From NCBI RefSeq assembly GCF_902859735.1, contig NZ_CADIJY010000001.1:248001-312000 (forward strand): a DNA stretch of 64,000 nucleotides. The letters run 5' to 3'. This DNA is from Achromobacter aegrifaciens. Lineage in GTDB: Bacteria; Pseudomonadota; Gammaproteobacteria; Burkholderiales; Burkholderiaceae_B. Within the stretch, counting starts at the first letter, position 1. Each line of letters opens with the position of its first letter. The notes beneath the pieces are model-generated. The model was not told where the DNA came from and did not search any database. It worked only from the letters and a program-made list of their open reading frames with translations. The position numbers were made by a program, and so were the translations under genes. Positions 42,921 to 50,122 of this stretch are shown here, piece after piece.

Positions 42921-43886
42921 TCAGTTCGCCGGCTTGACCCCGATCAGGGACACCAGCGGCGTCCATAGCGCGATGTCGTCGCGGATGCGCCGGGCGAACT
43001 TCTCCTTTACTTCGCCTGCCCGCGGCTGGCTGCCGGACGCGTCGAATTTGCTGAGCACCTCCGGGTCGCGCAGCATGACCTGCACGGCGTCGGCCAGCCT
43101 GTCCACCACTTCGGCGGGCGTGCCAGGGGGCGCGAACAGGCCGTTCCAGGTTTCGATCTCGTGTCCGGAGATGGTGTCGGCGATGGCCGGCACGCCGGGC
43201 AACTGAGGCACGGGCTGGCGGCTGGACACGCCCAGGAAACGAATGCGGCCGCTGTCCTTGTACGGCAGGATTTCGGAGATGTTGGCCGAGTACAGATCGG
43301 TCGTGCCGCCCATGGTGTCGAGCAGGGCGGGCGCGCCGCCCCGGTAGCCGATCAGTGTCGCCTCGACACCCGCGCGCTTGAGAAACACCAGCACCGACAT
43401 GTGCGACATCGACCCTTCGCCGCCGTGCGCGACGGTCAGCGCGCCCGGCTTGGCCCGGCCATACTCGATCAGTTGCGCCAGGCTCTGGAAACGCGAACTG
43501 GACGGCACCGTGAGCACCAGCGGATTGCTGGCGATGTTGGCGACCGGCACCAGATCGTTCAACGGGTCGTAACGCACATTGAACAAAAACCGCACCAGCG
43601 AAACCTGGCCGATGGAGCCCACCATCAGCGTGTTGCCGTCGTTGCGCGAGCGTATCAGCGCATCGGTGGCAATAGTGCCGCCTGCGCCGGCCTGGTTCTT
43701 CACCACGACCGATGAACCCAGGGTGCGGCGTAGCGAATCGGAGGTAATGCGCGCCACGTAGTCGGTATTGCCGCCAGGCGGATACGGCACGATCAACGTG
43801 ATGGCGGTCCCATCCTGGGCGCGGACCAACGTGGGCAGCAGCAATGGCGCAGAAGCCAGCAGCCGCGAGAACTGACGACGATTCAT
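42921..43886 (-). CDS. Tripartite tricarboxylate transporter-type binding protein (TctC/Bug family)
   Basis: A 321-residue exported binding protein. It has a twin-arginine-like start (MNRRQFSRLLASAPLLLP) with cleavage near VRAQ. Family segments are ITLIVPYPPGGNTDYVARI, VVKNQAGAGGTIATDAL and GEGSMSHMSVLVF. Bug proteins are greatly expanded in Bordetella and relatives and usually bind small carboxylates or amides. No TctA/TctB membrane genes accompany it, so it may work with a remote transporter or as a sensor. It lies 41 bp after the amidohydrolase gene, suggesting its ligand is related to that enzyme's substrate. Confidence 0.9.
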   Translation of the reverse strand: MNRRQFSRLLASAPLLLPTLVRAQDGTAITLIVPYPPGGNTDYVARITSDSLRRTLGSSVVVKNQAGAGGTIATDALIRSRNDGNTLMVGSIGQVSLVRFLFNVRYDPLNDLVPVANIASNPLVLTVPSSSRFQSLAQLIEYGRAKPGALTVAHGGEGSMSHMSVLVFLKRAGVEATLIGYRGGAPALLDTMGGTTDLYSANISEILPYKDSGRIRFLGVSSRQPVPQLPGVPAIADTISGHEIETWNGLFAPPGTPAEVVDRLADAVQVMLRDPEVLSKFDASGSQPRAGEVKEKFARRIRDDIALWTPLVSLIGVKPAN

Positions 43887-43927
43887 GATGTTTTCCCCTT
43901 GTGTCGTAGTGATGCGCGGCCTGGGCT

Positions 43928-45307
43928 TCAGCGTACCGCGGCAGCCATCTGGCCGCCGCCCTTGGCGCCGACCACTTTACCGTCCGCATATACCGTGGCG
44001 CCGCGCACCAGGGTGTGCACCGGCTTGCCCTTGAGGCGGCGGCCGGCATAGGGGCTCCAGCCCACCAGGCTGAGCACGTCCTCGTCACGCACCTCGTATT
44101 CCGTCTCCAGATCGACCAGCACCAGATCGGCGTCCAGGCCCGCGCGGATTTCACCCTTGCTGCGCAGTCGGAACAATTCCGCGGGCTTGGCCGAACATGC
44201 CTCGGCCACGCGCTCCAGGCTGATCTTGCCTTCCTGGGCCGCCGTCAGGAACATGCTCAGGTAGAACTGCGTCGATGGCGTGCCGGTATGGGCTTTCCAG
44301 CCATCGGTCCAGCCCACTTCCTTTTCTTCGCGCGTGTGCGGCGCATGGTCGGTGGCGATGATGTCGATCGTTCCGTCGTTCAGGCCTTCCCACAAGCCGG
44401 GCACGTTCTTCTCCGGCACCCAGTACGACAGCGCATACGAGCCCAGGCGCTGGATGGCCGACCATTCGCAACCCAGGAACAGGGCCCAGGGATTGATTTC
44501 GCAGGTGACCTTCTGGCCTGCCGCCTTGGCCTCGCGGATGAGCTGCACGCTGCCGGCGGTCTGGGTGTGCAGGATGTGCAGGTGGCAGCCGGCCGCCTTC
44601 TGCAGCCGCAGCAGCGTGGCAATGGCGGTTTCCCAGATCACGCCATCGTGGGCGGCGTAGGCGCGCGCATAGGCGAGAGCGTCACGTTCGCCCCGGTCCC
44701 AGTAGGTCTGTTCGATCACGTCCATCAGGGCCTGGTCGTGGGGATGCACCATCAAGGGCACGTCCAGTTCGGCGCAGCGCTGCATGATGCGCAGCAGCTT
44801 GCCGTGATCATGCACGCCGATGCCGGGCATGTGCGGGTAGTCTCGGCCCGTGTCCACCACCATGAAGATCTTGAACGCGGCGATACCCGTGGCGGTCATG
44901 GCTTCCATTTCCGACTCTATCGTCGGCGCCGGGTTGAAGTTCCAGTCGACCACGGCATCGCTGCGGTAGATGCCGAACTGCTTTTCCAGCAGGTCCAGCG
45001 AGTTGGGCGGCGGATTGACGTTGGGCATGCCCACGCTGGTGGTAACGCCGCCAGCGGCGCATTGCTGCGTGGCGGTGAGGATGGTGTCCTTGTACTCGAA
45101 CCCCTTCTGCGAGCCCTGGCGGTGGTGCGAGTGCATGTCGATCGCGCCCGGCAATACGGCCAGGCCGCTGGCGTCGATGACGTTGCGCGCCTCGGGTTCG
45201 CTGCCTGCCTCGTACAAGCCGGCGATCTTGCCGTCGCGGATGCCGATAGAGGCGCGCACCTGTCCCTGGGGAGTGACCACCAGGCCGTTCTTGATCAAAG
45301 TGTCCAT
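43928..45307 (-). CDS. Cyclic amidohydrolase (dihydroorotase/hydantoinase/allantoinase family)
   Basis: A 459-residue metal-dependent amidohydrolase that opens cyclic amides or ureides. The first metal ligands are in LPGAIDMHSHHRQGS (H-x-H). The carboxylated bridging Lys is probably in AAFKIFMVVDTG, later His ligands in MVHPHDQ and LHILHTQTAGS, and the catalytic Asp in IIATDHAPHTREEKEVG. The overall layout resembles D-hydantoinase and allantoinase; the substrate cannot be set. It shares an operon with a CobW GTPase upstream and a Bug-type binding protein downstream. Confidence 0.9.
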   Translation of the reverse strand: MDTLIKNGLVVTPQGQVRASIGIRDGKIAGLYEAGSEPEARNVIDASGLAVLPGAIDMHSHHRQGSQKGFEYKDTILTATQQCAAGGVTTSVGMPNVNPPPNSLDLLEKQFGIYRSDAVVDWNFNPAPTIESEMEAMTATGIAAFKIFMVVDTGRDYPHMPGIGVHDHGKLLRIMQRCAELDVPLMVHPHDQALMDVIEQTYWDRGERDALAYARAYAAHDGVIWETAIATLLRLQKAAGCHLHILHTQTAGSVQLIREAKAAGQKVTCEINPWALFLGCEWSAIQRLGSYALSYWVPEKNVPGLWEGLNDGTIDIIATDHAPHTREEKEVGWTDGWKAHTGTPSTQFYLSMFLTAAQEGKISLERVAEACSAKPAELFRLRSKGEIRAGLDADLVLVDLETEYEVRDEDVLSLVGWSPYAGRRLKGKPVHTLVRGATVYADGKVVGAKGGGQMAAAVR

Positions 45308-45341
45308 GCTGTTTTCCTTGTGATGGGGAATGCCGAAACGA

Positions 45342-46400
45342 TCAGGCCGCGCGGGCGGCAGGCGGGAGGGCGCGCTCGCGCACCGTGTCCCAGACCTGCA
45401 TGACGTAGTCCTTGCTCAGGCCTTTGGTAATGAAAACCATGCGGGATTGCCGGTCCGCGTCCGGCCATTGCGGCAACTCGACAGGCGGATGGAACAGGCG
45501 CTGCACCGCTTGCAGCACGATGGGCCGTTCGTGGCCGGCGATGTGCAGAATGCCTTTGACGCGCAGCAGCTCGTCGGGATGCGCCATGACCAGCGCATCC
45601 AGCCAGGCGCTGACCTGGGACCAGTGCAAGGGGTCGGCGAAGTCCAGGCAGAAGCTGTCGATGCGCGCATGGTCATGCGCATGCGTGTGTTCATGGTGGT
45701 GCCCATGCCCGTCCGCGTAGGGCGAGGCATTGAGCCATTGCCGCGCCTGCTCCGGAAGCACATCCACGTCATAGACGTCGGGTCCGTCCAGCACGGTGGC
45801 GTCCGGCCGGGCGGCGGGGTCGCAGACCAGGCGCCTGGCGCCGGGGTTGACTTGCGCAAGCGTGTCCACAAGCGCCGCGGCGCGCGCGTCCGGCAGGTCG
45901 GTCTTGGTGACGATCAAGGCATCGGCCACAGCCACCTGCTTGATGGCTTCCGGGTGTGCCGCCAGGGTGCCTGGCCCGTTGACGGCATCCACCACGGTCA
46001 GCACGCGGTTCAGGCGAAACGAGCGCGCCACCGGAAACGTCATCAAGGCCTGGATGACCGGCACCACGTCGGCCATGCCCGTGGTCTCGATCAGGACGCG
46101 GTCGAAGGCCGGAATCTGGCCAGCGCTGCGCTTGGCGCGCAAATCGCGCAGCGTCTCGACCAGATCGCCCTGCACGGTGCAGCACAGGCATCCCGTGCTT
46201 AGTTCGATGGTGTTGTCGTTACTGCTGGCGATCAGCGCGTGATCGATGCCGATCTCGCCAAACTCGTTGACGATGACCGCCGCATCGGCCAGCGCCGGAT
46301 CGCGCAGCCAGTGATTCAGCAGAGTGGTCTTGCCGCTGCCCAGGAATCCCGTCAGCAAGGTGACCGGGATGCGTGTTTCGGAGGTTTCATCGATTGCCAT
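45342..46400 (-). CDS. CobW/COG0523 family GTP-binding metallochaperone
   Basis: A 353-residue G3E-family GTPase. Walker A is GFLGSGKTTLLNHWL, the metal-binding CxCC motif is GCLCCTVQGDL, and the guanine-specificity motif is TKTD. A His-rich insert (GHGHHHEHTHAHDHARID, about residues 235-253) and the C-terminal CobW domain follow. Such proteins deliver zinc or cobalt to partner enzymes. It lies 34 bp upstream of the amidohydrolase gene in the same operon, so metallating that enzyme is a natural proposal. I use the ATG at 46400 (CAAAGGCGCATC upstream); a TTG at 46415 is in frame. Confidence 0.9.
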   Translation of the reverse strand: MAIDETSETRIPVTLLTGFLGSGKTTLLNHWLRDPALADAAVIVNEFGEIGIDHALIASSNDNTIELSTGCLCCTVQGDLVETLRDLRAKRSAGQIPAFDRVLIETTGMADVVPVIQALMTFPVARSFRLNRVLTVVDAVNGPGTLAAHPEAIKQVAVADALIVTKTDLPDARAAALVDTLAQVNPGARRLVCDPAARPDATVLDGPDVYDVDVLPEQARQWLNASPYADGHGHHHEHTHAHDHARIDSFCLDFADPLHWSQVSAWLDALVMAHPDELLRVKGILHIAGHERPIVLQAVQRLFHPPVELPQWPDADRQSRMVFITKGLSKDYVMQVWDTVRERALPPAARAA

Positions 46401-46424
46401 GATGCGCCTTTGCAAAAAACATTA

Positions 46425-46445
46425 AATTCGCAACCATTGCGATTA
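46425..46445. promoter_or_regulatory. Operator-like palindrome upstream of the CobW gene
   Basis: TTCGCA (46427-46432), 5-bp spacer, TGCGAT (46438-46443). It shares arm sequence and spacer length with the perfect palindrome at 46553-46575 near the IclR gene. It lies about 25 bp upstream of the cobW-type start and is therefore a likely second IclR site. Confidence 0.6.
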
Positions 46446-46530
46446 AATGAATTTTTGCATCGAGTTGACGCTTTGGCAAGCCCCCCGCGATTTCGCGCCA
46501 CAGCCCCCGGGGCAGAGGGAGGGATGACGC

Positions 46531-46575
46531 TGCTAGAATCGCGGAGAAATTAAATTTCGCAATGGATGCGAAATT
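46531..46575 (+). promoter_or_regulatory. Extended -10 promoter and perfect 9-bp inverted repeat before the IclR gene
   Basis: TGCTAGAAT (46531-46539) is an extended -10 element. AATTTCGCA (46553-46561) and TGCGAAATT (46567-46575) form a perfect 9-bp inverted repeat with spacer ATGGA, starting a few bases after the expected transcription start. This suits autorepression. The spacer contains the first in-frame ATG of the IclR open frame, which argues for a later translation start. Confidence 0.68.
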
Positions 46576-46612
46576 GCGGGCCGTAAAGGCGCAACAACAA
46601 AGAGAGGGCGAC

Positions 46613-47386
46613 GTGGCGGGTGAAATCAGGACGCGCAACCGGATACTGCACATCCTGCAGCTCTATGACAGGAGCGCCGCATGGTCGGTGGAGGAAATCG
46701 CCGTTGAAATGGATGTGTCCGTCAGCTCGGCCTATCGCGACGTGCAGGAACTGGTGCGCGCGGATTTCCTGACCCCGGTGATGGGCGCGCGCTACGTGCT
46801 GGGGCCCACGTTTGCCCATTTCGACCTGCTGATGCGCCATGGCGACCCCTTGCTCAAGGTGGCGGAGCCGCTGATGCGGCGGCTGGTGGAGGCCACCACG
46901 CCCTCGTCGGCCTCGGTGCTCACGCGCAGCTACCAGGACAAAGTCATGTGCATCCACCAGGAAATCGGCGACCCGGCCGCGCGCGTGGGCCGCTACGAAC
47001 GCGGCGCCACCATGCCGATGTTCCGCGGCGCCACCTCCAAAGTCATCCTGGCGCACCAGAGCCGCCGCGCCCTGGAGCGCATGTACCTGGCCCACGAAGA
47101 GGAAGTGCGCGCCATTTCGCACTGGAAGAGCCTGAAGGACCTGTGCCTGGAACTCGATGCCATCCGCGAGGCGGGCGTCGCCGTCAGCGATTCCGAGATC
47201 ACGCCGGGGACCATAGGCATTGCAGCGCCGATTTTTCTGGAGCAACGCGTGGTGGCCGGGCTGAGCCTGATCGTGCGCGCCGAGCATTGCCGTCTCGAGC
47301 CGTTCCGCGCGGCGGTCATCGAGGCCGCCGGCCAGATCAGCAGCCAGTTGGCCGAGGTGGAAGGCGCCTGGGTGGCGCGCGCCTGA
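46613..47386 (+). CDS. IclR family transcriptional regulator
   Basis: A 257-residue regulator by my start choice. The winged HTH (RTRNRILHILQLYDRSAAWS, then VEEIAVEMDVSVSSAYRDVQ) is followed by the IclR ligand domain (SASVLTRSYQDKVMCIH, then PGTIGIAAPIFLEQRVVAGL). I prefer the GTG at 46613, with AGAGAGGGCGAC at good spacing. The first in-frame ATG, at 46562, lies within an operator palindrome and has no well-placed SD, but it cannot be excluded (it gives 274 residues). It is divergent from the CobW-amidohydrolase-Bug operon, which it probably controls. Confidence 0.9.
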   Translation: MAGEIRTRNRILHILQLYDRSAAWSVEEIAVEMDVSVSSAYRDVQELVRADFLTPVMGARYVLGPTFAHFDLLMRHGDPLLKVAEPLMRRLVEATTPSSASVLTRSYQDKVMCIHQEIGDPAARVGRYERGATMPMFRGATSKVILAHQSRRALERMYLAHEEEVRAISHWKSLKDLCLELDAIREAGVAVSDSEITPGTIGIAAPIFLEQRVVAGLSLIVRAEHCRLEPFRAAVIEAAGQISSQLAEVEGAWVARA

Positions 47387-47437
47387 GCGCCAGCACAAGA
47401 CTTCGCAATCGAGTCGCGCCCGTGGTCTGGCGCAAAG

Positions 47438-47470
47438 AAAAAGCCCCTTGATCAGATCAAGGGGCTTTAT
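47438..47470. terminator. Bidirectional terminator between the IclR and cytochrome genes
   Basis: AAGCCCCTTGATC (47441-47453) and GATCAAGGGGCTT (47455-47467) form a perfect stem between an A-run and a short T-run. It serves two convergent genes. Confidence 0.85.
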
Positions 47471-47494
47471 TCATCATGGGCCGCGAGCCTTACT

Positions 47495-48406
47495 TCACTT
47501 GGCCGCATCCACCATGTACTGCACCGCTGCGCGGATGTCGTCTTCCGAGGCGTTGGCCGCGCCGCCCTTCGGGGGCATCGGCGGCTTGCCTTGCATGGCG
47601 ACCTTCACCATGGCGTCCATGCCGGTCTTGATGTAGGGCTCCCAGGCGGCCTTGTCGCCGAACTTGGGGGCGTTGGCCACGCCGGTGGCATGGCAGGCGA
47701 AACAGACGCTCTTGTACAGCTTTTCGCCAGCCGGATTGACTGCCGCTGCTTGCGGCGCGGCGGCTTGGGCTGCCGGAGCGGGAGCAGGCGCGGCGGCGGC
47801 CGGTGCCGGGGCTGCCGCAGCGGGGGCGGCAGCGGCGGGCGCTGCAGGCGCTGCGGCGGGAGCGGCAGCGGCTTCCTTCTTGTCGCCTTCCGCGGCCGGA
47901 GCGGCGGGTTCGGGCAGCGAAGCGCCCGACTTGTTGGCCATGTACACCACGGCGCGCGCGACTTCGTAGTCGGACAGCGTGGGGTTGCCACCCTTGGCGG
48001 GCATGCCGCCCTTGCCGTGCAGGGCCACGTTCATCATGGCGTCGTAGCCCGCGGTGATGAAGGGCGCCCAGGCGGCGTTATCGCCCACCTTGGGTGCGCC
48101 AGCCACGCCGGCGGTATGACAGGCCGTACAGACGGCGGCGAAGACCTGTTCGCCGGTCTTGAAGACCTTGGGGGCATTTGCATCGACCAGCTGGAAACCC
48201 GCGACCGGGGCAATGCGCTTGGCGACAGCTTCTTGGGACAGCGTGTCCGAACCCGCTCCTGTTTTGGTGCCCGAGACCACCATGTTCACCAATAGGATGA
48301 TGATGGCGATCGGGATCACGAAAGACAGGACGATCGTGACGATCAGTTGCTTCGGGGTCTTGATGGGGGAGGAGTGCTCTTCTATGTGTTCCTGCTCGTT
48401 GCTCAT
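47495..48406 (-). CDS. Membrane-anchored dihaem cytochrome c
   Basis: A 303-residue protein with an N-terminal membrane anchor (about residues 20-42) and two c5/c4-like haem domains in the periplasm. The haem motifs are CTACH (C93, C96, H97) and CFACH (C235, C238, H239). The axial Met candidates lie in GGMPAKGG and PPMPPKGG. A roughly 60-residue Ala/Pro-rich linker (about 165-223) joins the domains. The ATG at 48406 follows AGCAGGATTTGGTC. It probably carries electrons between a bc1-type complex and an oxidase or reductase, but no partner gene is adjacent. The domains look like an internal duplication. Confidence 0.92.
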   Translation of the reverse strand: MSNEQEHIEEHSSPIKTPKQLIVTIVLSFVIPIAIIILLVNMVVSGTKTGAGSDTLSQEAVAKRIAPVAGFQLVDANAPKVFKTGEQVFAAVCTACHTAGVAGAPKVGDNAAWAPFITAGYDAMMNVALHGKGGMPAKGGNPTLSDYEVARAVVYMANKSGASLPEPAAPAAEGDKKEAAAAPAAAPAAPAAAAPAAAAPAPAAAAPAPAPAAQAAAPQAAAVNPAGEKLYKSVCFACHATGVANAPKFGDKAAWEPYIKTGMDAMVKVAMQGKPPMPPKGGAANASEDDIRAAVQYMVDAAK

Positions 48407-48512
48407 GACCAAATCCTGCTAACGGGTACCGGGGGCGCCTGGCGGCGGCAACAGAAAATCAGTACTGCACAAGTCGGCGGCATGAAGAGCCCGCCTTGCA
48501 AGCAAACGCTGG

Positions 48513-48536
48513 ATTATATAACGGTGTCATAGACAC
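48513..48536 (-). promoter_or_regulatory. Promoter of the cytochrome gene with adjacent palindrome
   Basis: Minus-strand -10 TATAAT (48513-48518) lies about 110 bp upstream of the start. Directly upstream of it is a perfect 13-bp palindrome, GTGTC-ATA-GACAC (48524-48536), in the -35 to -10 spacer. No good -35 is visible, so an activator or repressor may act here. Confidence 0.5.
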
Positions 48537-48616
48537 GAGTCCAATGCAACCGACGGGGTTTTCGCTGAGTTTGCCGGAAGATTTGATCCCGTTCATGCAG
48601 TTCAGCGAAAACTGGG

Positions 48617-48622
48617 TACAAT
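48617..48622 (+). promoter_or_regulatory. Candidate -10 element of tRNA-Arg
   Basis: TACAAT lies 16 bp before the mature tRNA 5' end. The matching -35 (TTCATG at 48592-48597, 19-bp spacing) is weak. Confidence 0.4.
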
Positions 48623-48638
48623 ACCGCCTCCTTGCGCT

Positions 48639-48713
48639 GCGCCCGTAGTTCAATGGATAGAATGAGAGTTTCCGAAGCTCTTGATACAGGTTCGATTCCT
48701 GTCGGGCGCGCCA
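48639..48713 (+). tRNA. tRNA-Arg (anticodon CCG)
   Basis: The cloverleaf folds well. The acceptor is GCGCCCG/CGGGCGC and the D stem GTTC/GAAT. The anticodon stem is AGAGT/GCTCT with loop TTCCGAA, giving anticodon CCG (codon CGG). The T arm is ACAGG-TTCGATT-CCTGT, followed by discriminator G and an encoded CCA. It closely resembles E. coli tRNA-Arg(CCG). It faces away from the cytochrome gene, and an accessory-looking stretch starts at its 3' end. Confidence 0.95.
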
Positions 48714-49030
48714 CCAAATCCAAGCTAAGGAATGGCTTGGGTCCGCACCGGGCCTGAATGTGGCTGTTCCGATTCCGGTTCAGAAGGCCTGATTGGCCTC
48801 GCCCGAAGATGCCGCGCAGCAAGCCGCCGCATCGTGTCTCTCCCCTGGCTGATTTGCGATCTTGTCGATCCACTTCGAGTAGCGCTCGAAGAGCATCTTG
48901 ACGTCTTGCGCCCATCTGCGTGGACGGATGCTTCAGGATATGCCACTTCAAGAACTGCGGTAGACACGAGGCTTGTCGCAGAAGGTTTTGGCTGACATAT
49001 TGCATGTCCAGCAGCCGTTCAAGGCCAATC
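48714..49030. other. Gene-poor stretch after tRNA-Arg
   Basis: These 317 bp contain only short open frames that lack an SD and any family likeness. I looked for a HigB/RelE-type toxin before the antitoxin gene on the plus strand and found none. Base composition is somewhat less GC-biased than in neighbours. It may be debris from an integration at the tRNA. Confidence 0.4.
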
Positions 49031-49324
49031 ATGATGCAGAACCCTCCGCATCCGGGTGAAATTCTCCGGGACGATGTAATTGTTCCCTTGGGGCTATCGG
49101 TGACCGAGGCTGCCGACAGGCTGGCCATGTCGCGCGTGGCGCTTTCACGAGTTCTCAACGGCAAGGCGGGCATCAGCCCGGATCTTGCCGTCCGTCTGGA
49201 GCATGCCGGGGCCAGTACTGCCCAAGCTTGGGTCGCAATGCAGGCTAACTATGATCTGTGGCAGGCGCTACAGCATGAGCAGCCGCCCGTTAGGCCGTTG
49301 ACTTCGACAGCAGCCGCGCAGTGA
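49031..49324 (+). CDS. HigA-family antitoxin-like XRE regulator
   Basis: A 97-residue protein with the HigA/VapI signature at its start (MMQNPPHPGEILRDDVIVPL). An XRE-type HTH follows (LSVTEAADRLAMSRVALSRVLNGKAGISPDLAVRLE), with the usual WVAMQANYDLWQA ending. HigA normally pairs with an upstream HigB ribosome-dependent RNase, which I cannot find here. It may be an orphan antitoxin or a stand-alone repressor. The start is at 49031 or 49034. The place just after a tRNA gene suggests acquired DNA. Confidence 0.82.
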   Translation: MMQNPPHPGEILRDDVIVPLGLSVTEAADRLAMSRVALSRVLNGKAGISPDLAVRLEHAGASTAQAWVAMQANYDLWQALQHEQPPVRPLTSTAAAQ

Positions 49325-49366
49325 TCCTGTCAATTTGATCGCCAAACAGGCCAGCCTCCTGCCGTC

Positions 49367-50122
49367 TCAGGTAGTAGTCTGCACATGCAGCCGGCTGGAC
49401 TTGCAGCGGTGCAAGGCGCGGTAGTGCTCCAGCGCCCGCCCGTTGGCGCCATAGGCGATGGACTCGATGCGCAGCATGGGTTCGGGATCTTTCATGCCCA
49501 GCAATTCGCAGGTCTGGGCGTCCGGTTGCACCGCGTCTATCCAACGTTCCGCGCGCACGATGCGCAGGCCGTACTGTCTGCGCAGCACGTCGTAGAGCGA
49601 ACGGTTTTCCAGGCGGGTGCGGTGCAGGCCCGGCACCAGGTCCGCGGGCACGGCGGTTTCCACCAGCAATTGCAGTTCGCCGTCGACGCTGCGCAACCGC
49701 TTGAGCGCCACCACCTGGCTGTCTTCGGTCAGCCCCAGTGAACTGGCTTCGTGCGCCGTGGGCGCGCGCAGTTCCTGCAGCAGCACCTGGGTGCGTACCG
49801 TGCGGCCCTTGCGCTCCATTTCGTCCGAAAAGCCCAGCACGGTGGACACGAAGTCTTCGTCGCGCTCGCGCGCCGACACGAAGGCGCCCTGGCCGCGTAT
49901 CTTGTAGATCAGGCCGTTGCGGACCAGGTCCGCCAGCGCTTCGCGCACGACGATGCGCGAAATGCCATATTGCTCGCCGAACTCGGCCTCGGTGGGCAGC
50001 TTGTCGCCCACGGCCAGTTCGCCTTGCAGGATCTTGCCGCGCACCACGTCGCGGAACTGTGTCCAGAGCGGGGCGCCGGCGCTGCGGTCCAATATGGCTT
50101 CGGTGGAGATGGGGCTGCTCAT
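49367..50122 (-). CDS. GntR family regulator (HutC/UTRA type)
   Basis: A 251-residue regulator. The N-terminal winged HTH has LWTQFRDVVRGKILQGELAV, GDKLPTEAEFGEQYGISRIV and VREALADLVRNGL. The C-terminal UTRA effector domain follows (RLENRSLYDVLRRQYGLRIV, ending ALEHYRALHRCKSSRLHV). The ATG at 50122 overlaps the GlpD-like gene stop by 4 bp, so the regulator is the last gene of the kinase-dehydrogenase operon. Its effector is probably a sugar phosphate of this pathway. The repeat ATGTCATAACA in the divergent spacer is a candidate site. Confidence 0.92.
   Translation of the reverse strand: MSSPISTEAILDRSAGAPLWTQFRDVVRGKILQGELAVGDKLPTEAEFGEQYGISRIVVREALADLVRNGLIYKIRGQGAFVSARERDEDFVSTVLGFSDEMERKGRTVRTQVLLQELRAPTAHEASSLGLTEDSQVVALKRLRSVDGELQLLVETAVPADLVPGLHRTRLENRSLYDVLRRQYGLRIVRAERWIDAVQPDAQTCELLGMKDPEPMLRIESIAYGANGRALEHYRALHRCKSSRLHVQTTT

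Noticed and set aside
47700-47890. Low-complexity GCC/GCG repeat that looks like a DNA repeat
   Set aside because: It is the Ala/Pro linker of the dihaem cytochrome c and is fully coding.
48714-49030. HigB-type toxin gene upstream of higA
   Set aside because: No frame on either strand shows the HigB pattern or a plausible RBS.
48514-49173. 219-codon minus-strand protein
   Set aside because: It reads through the tRNA-Arg gene and opposite higA; the ARPTGIEPVSRA-like string is a well-known artefact of translating across tRNA genes.
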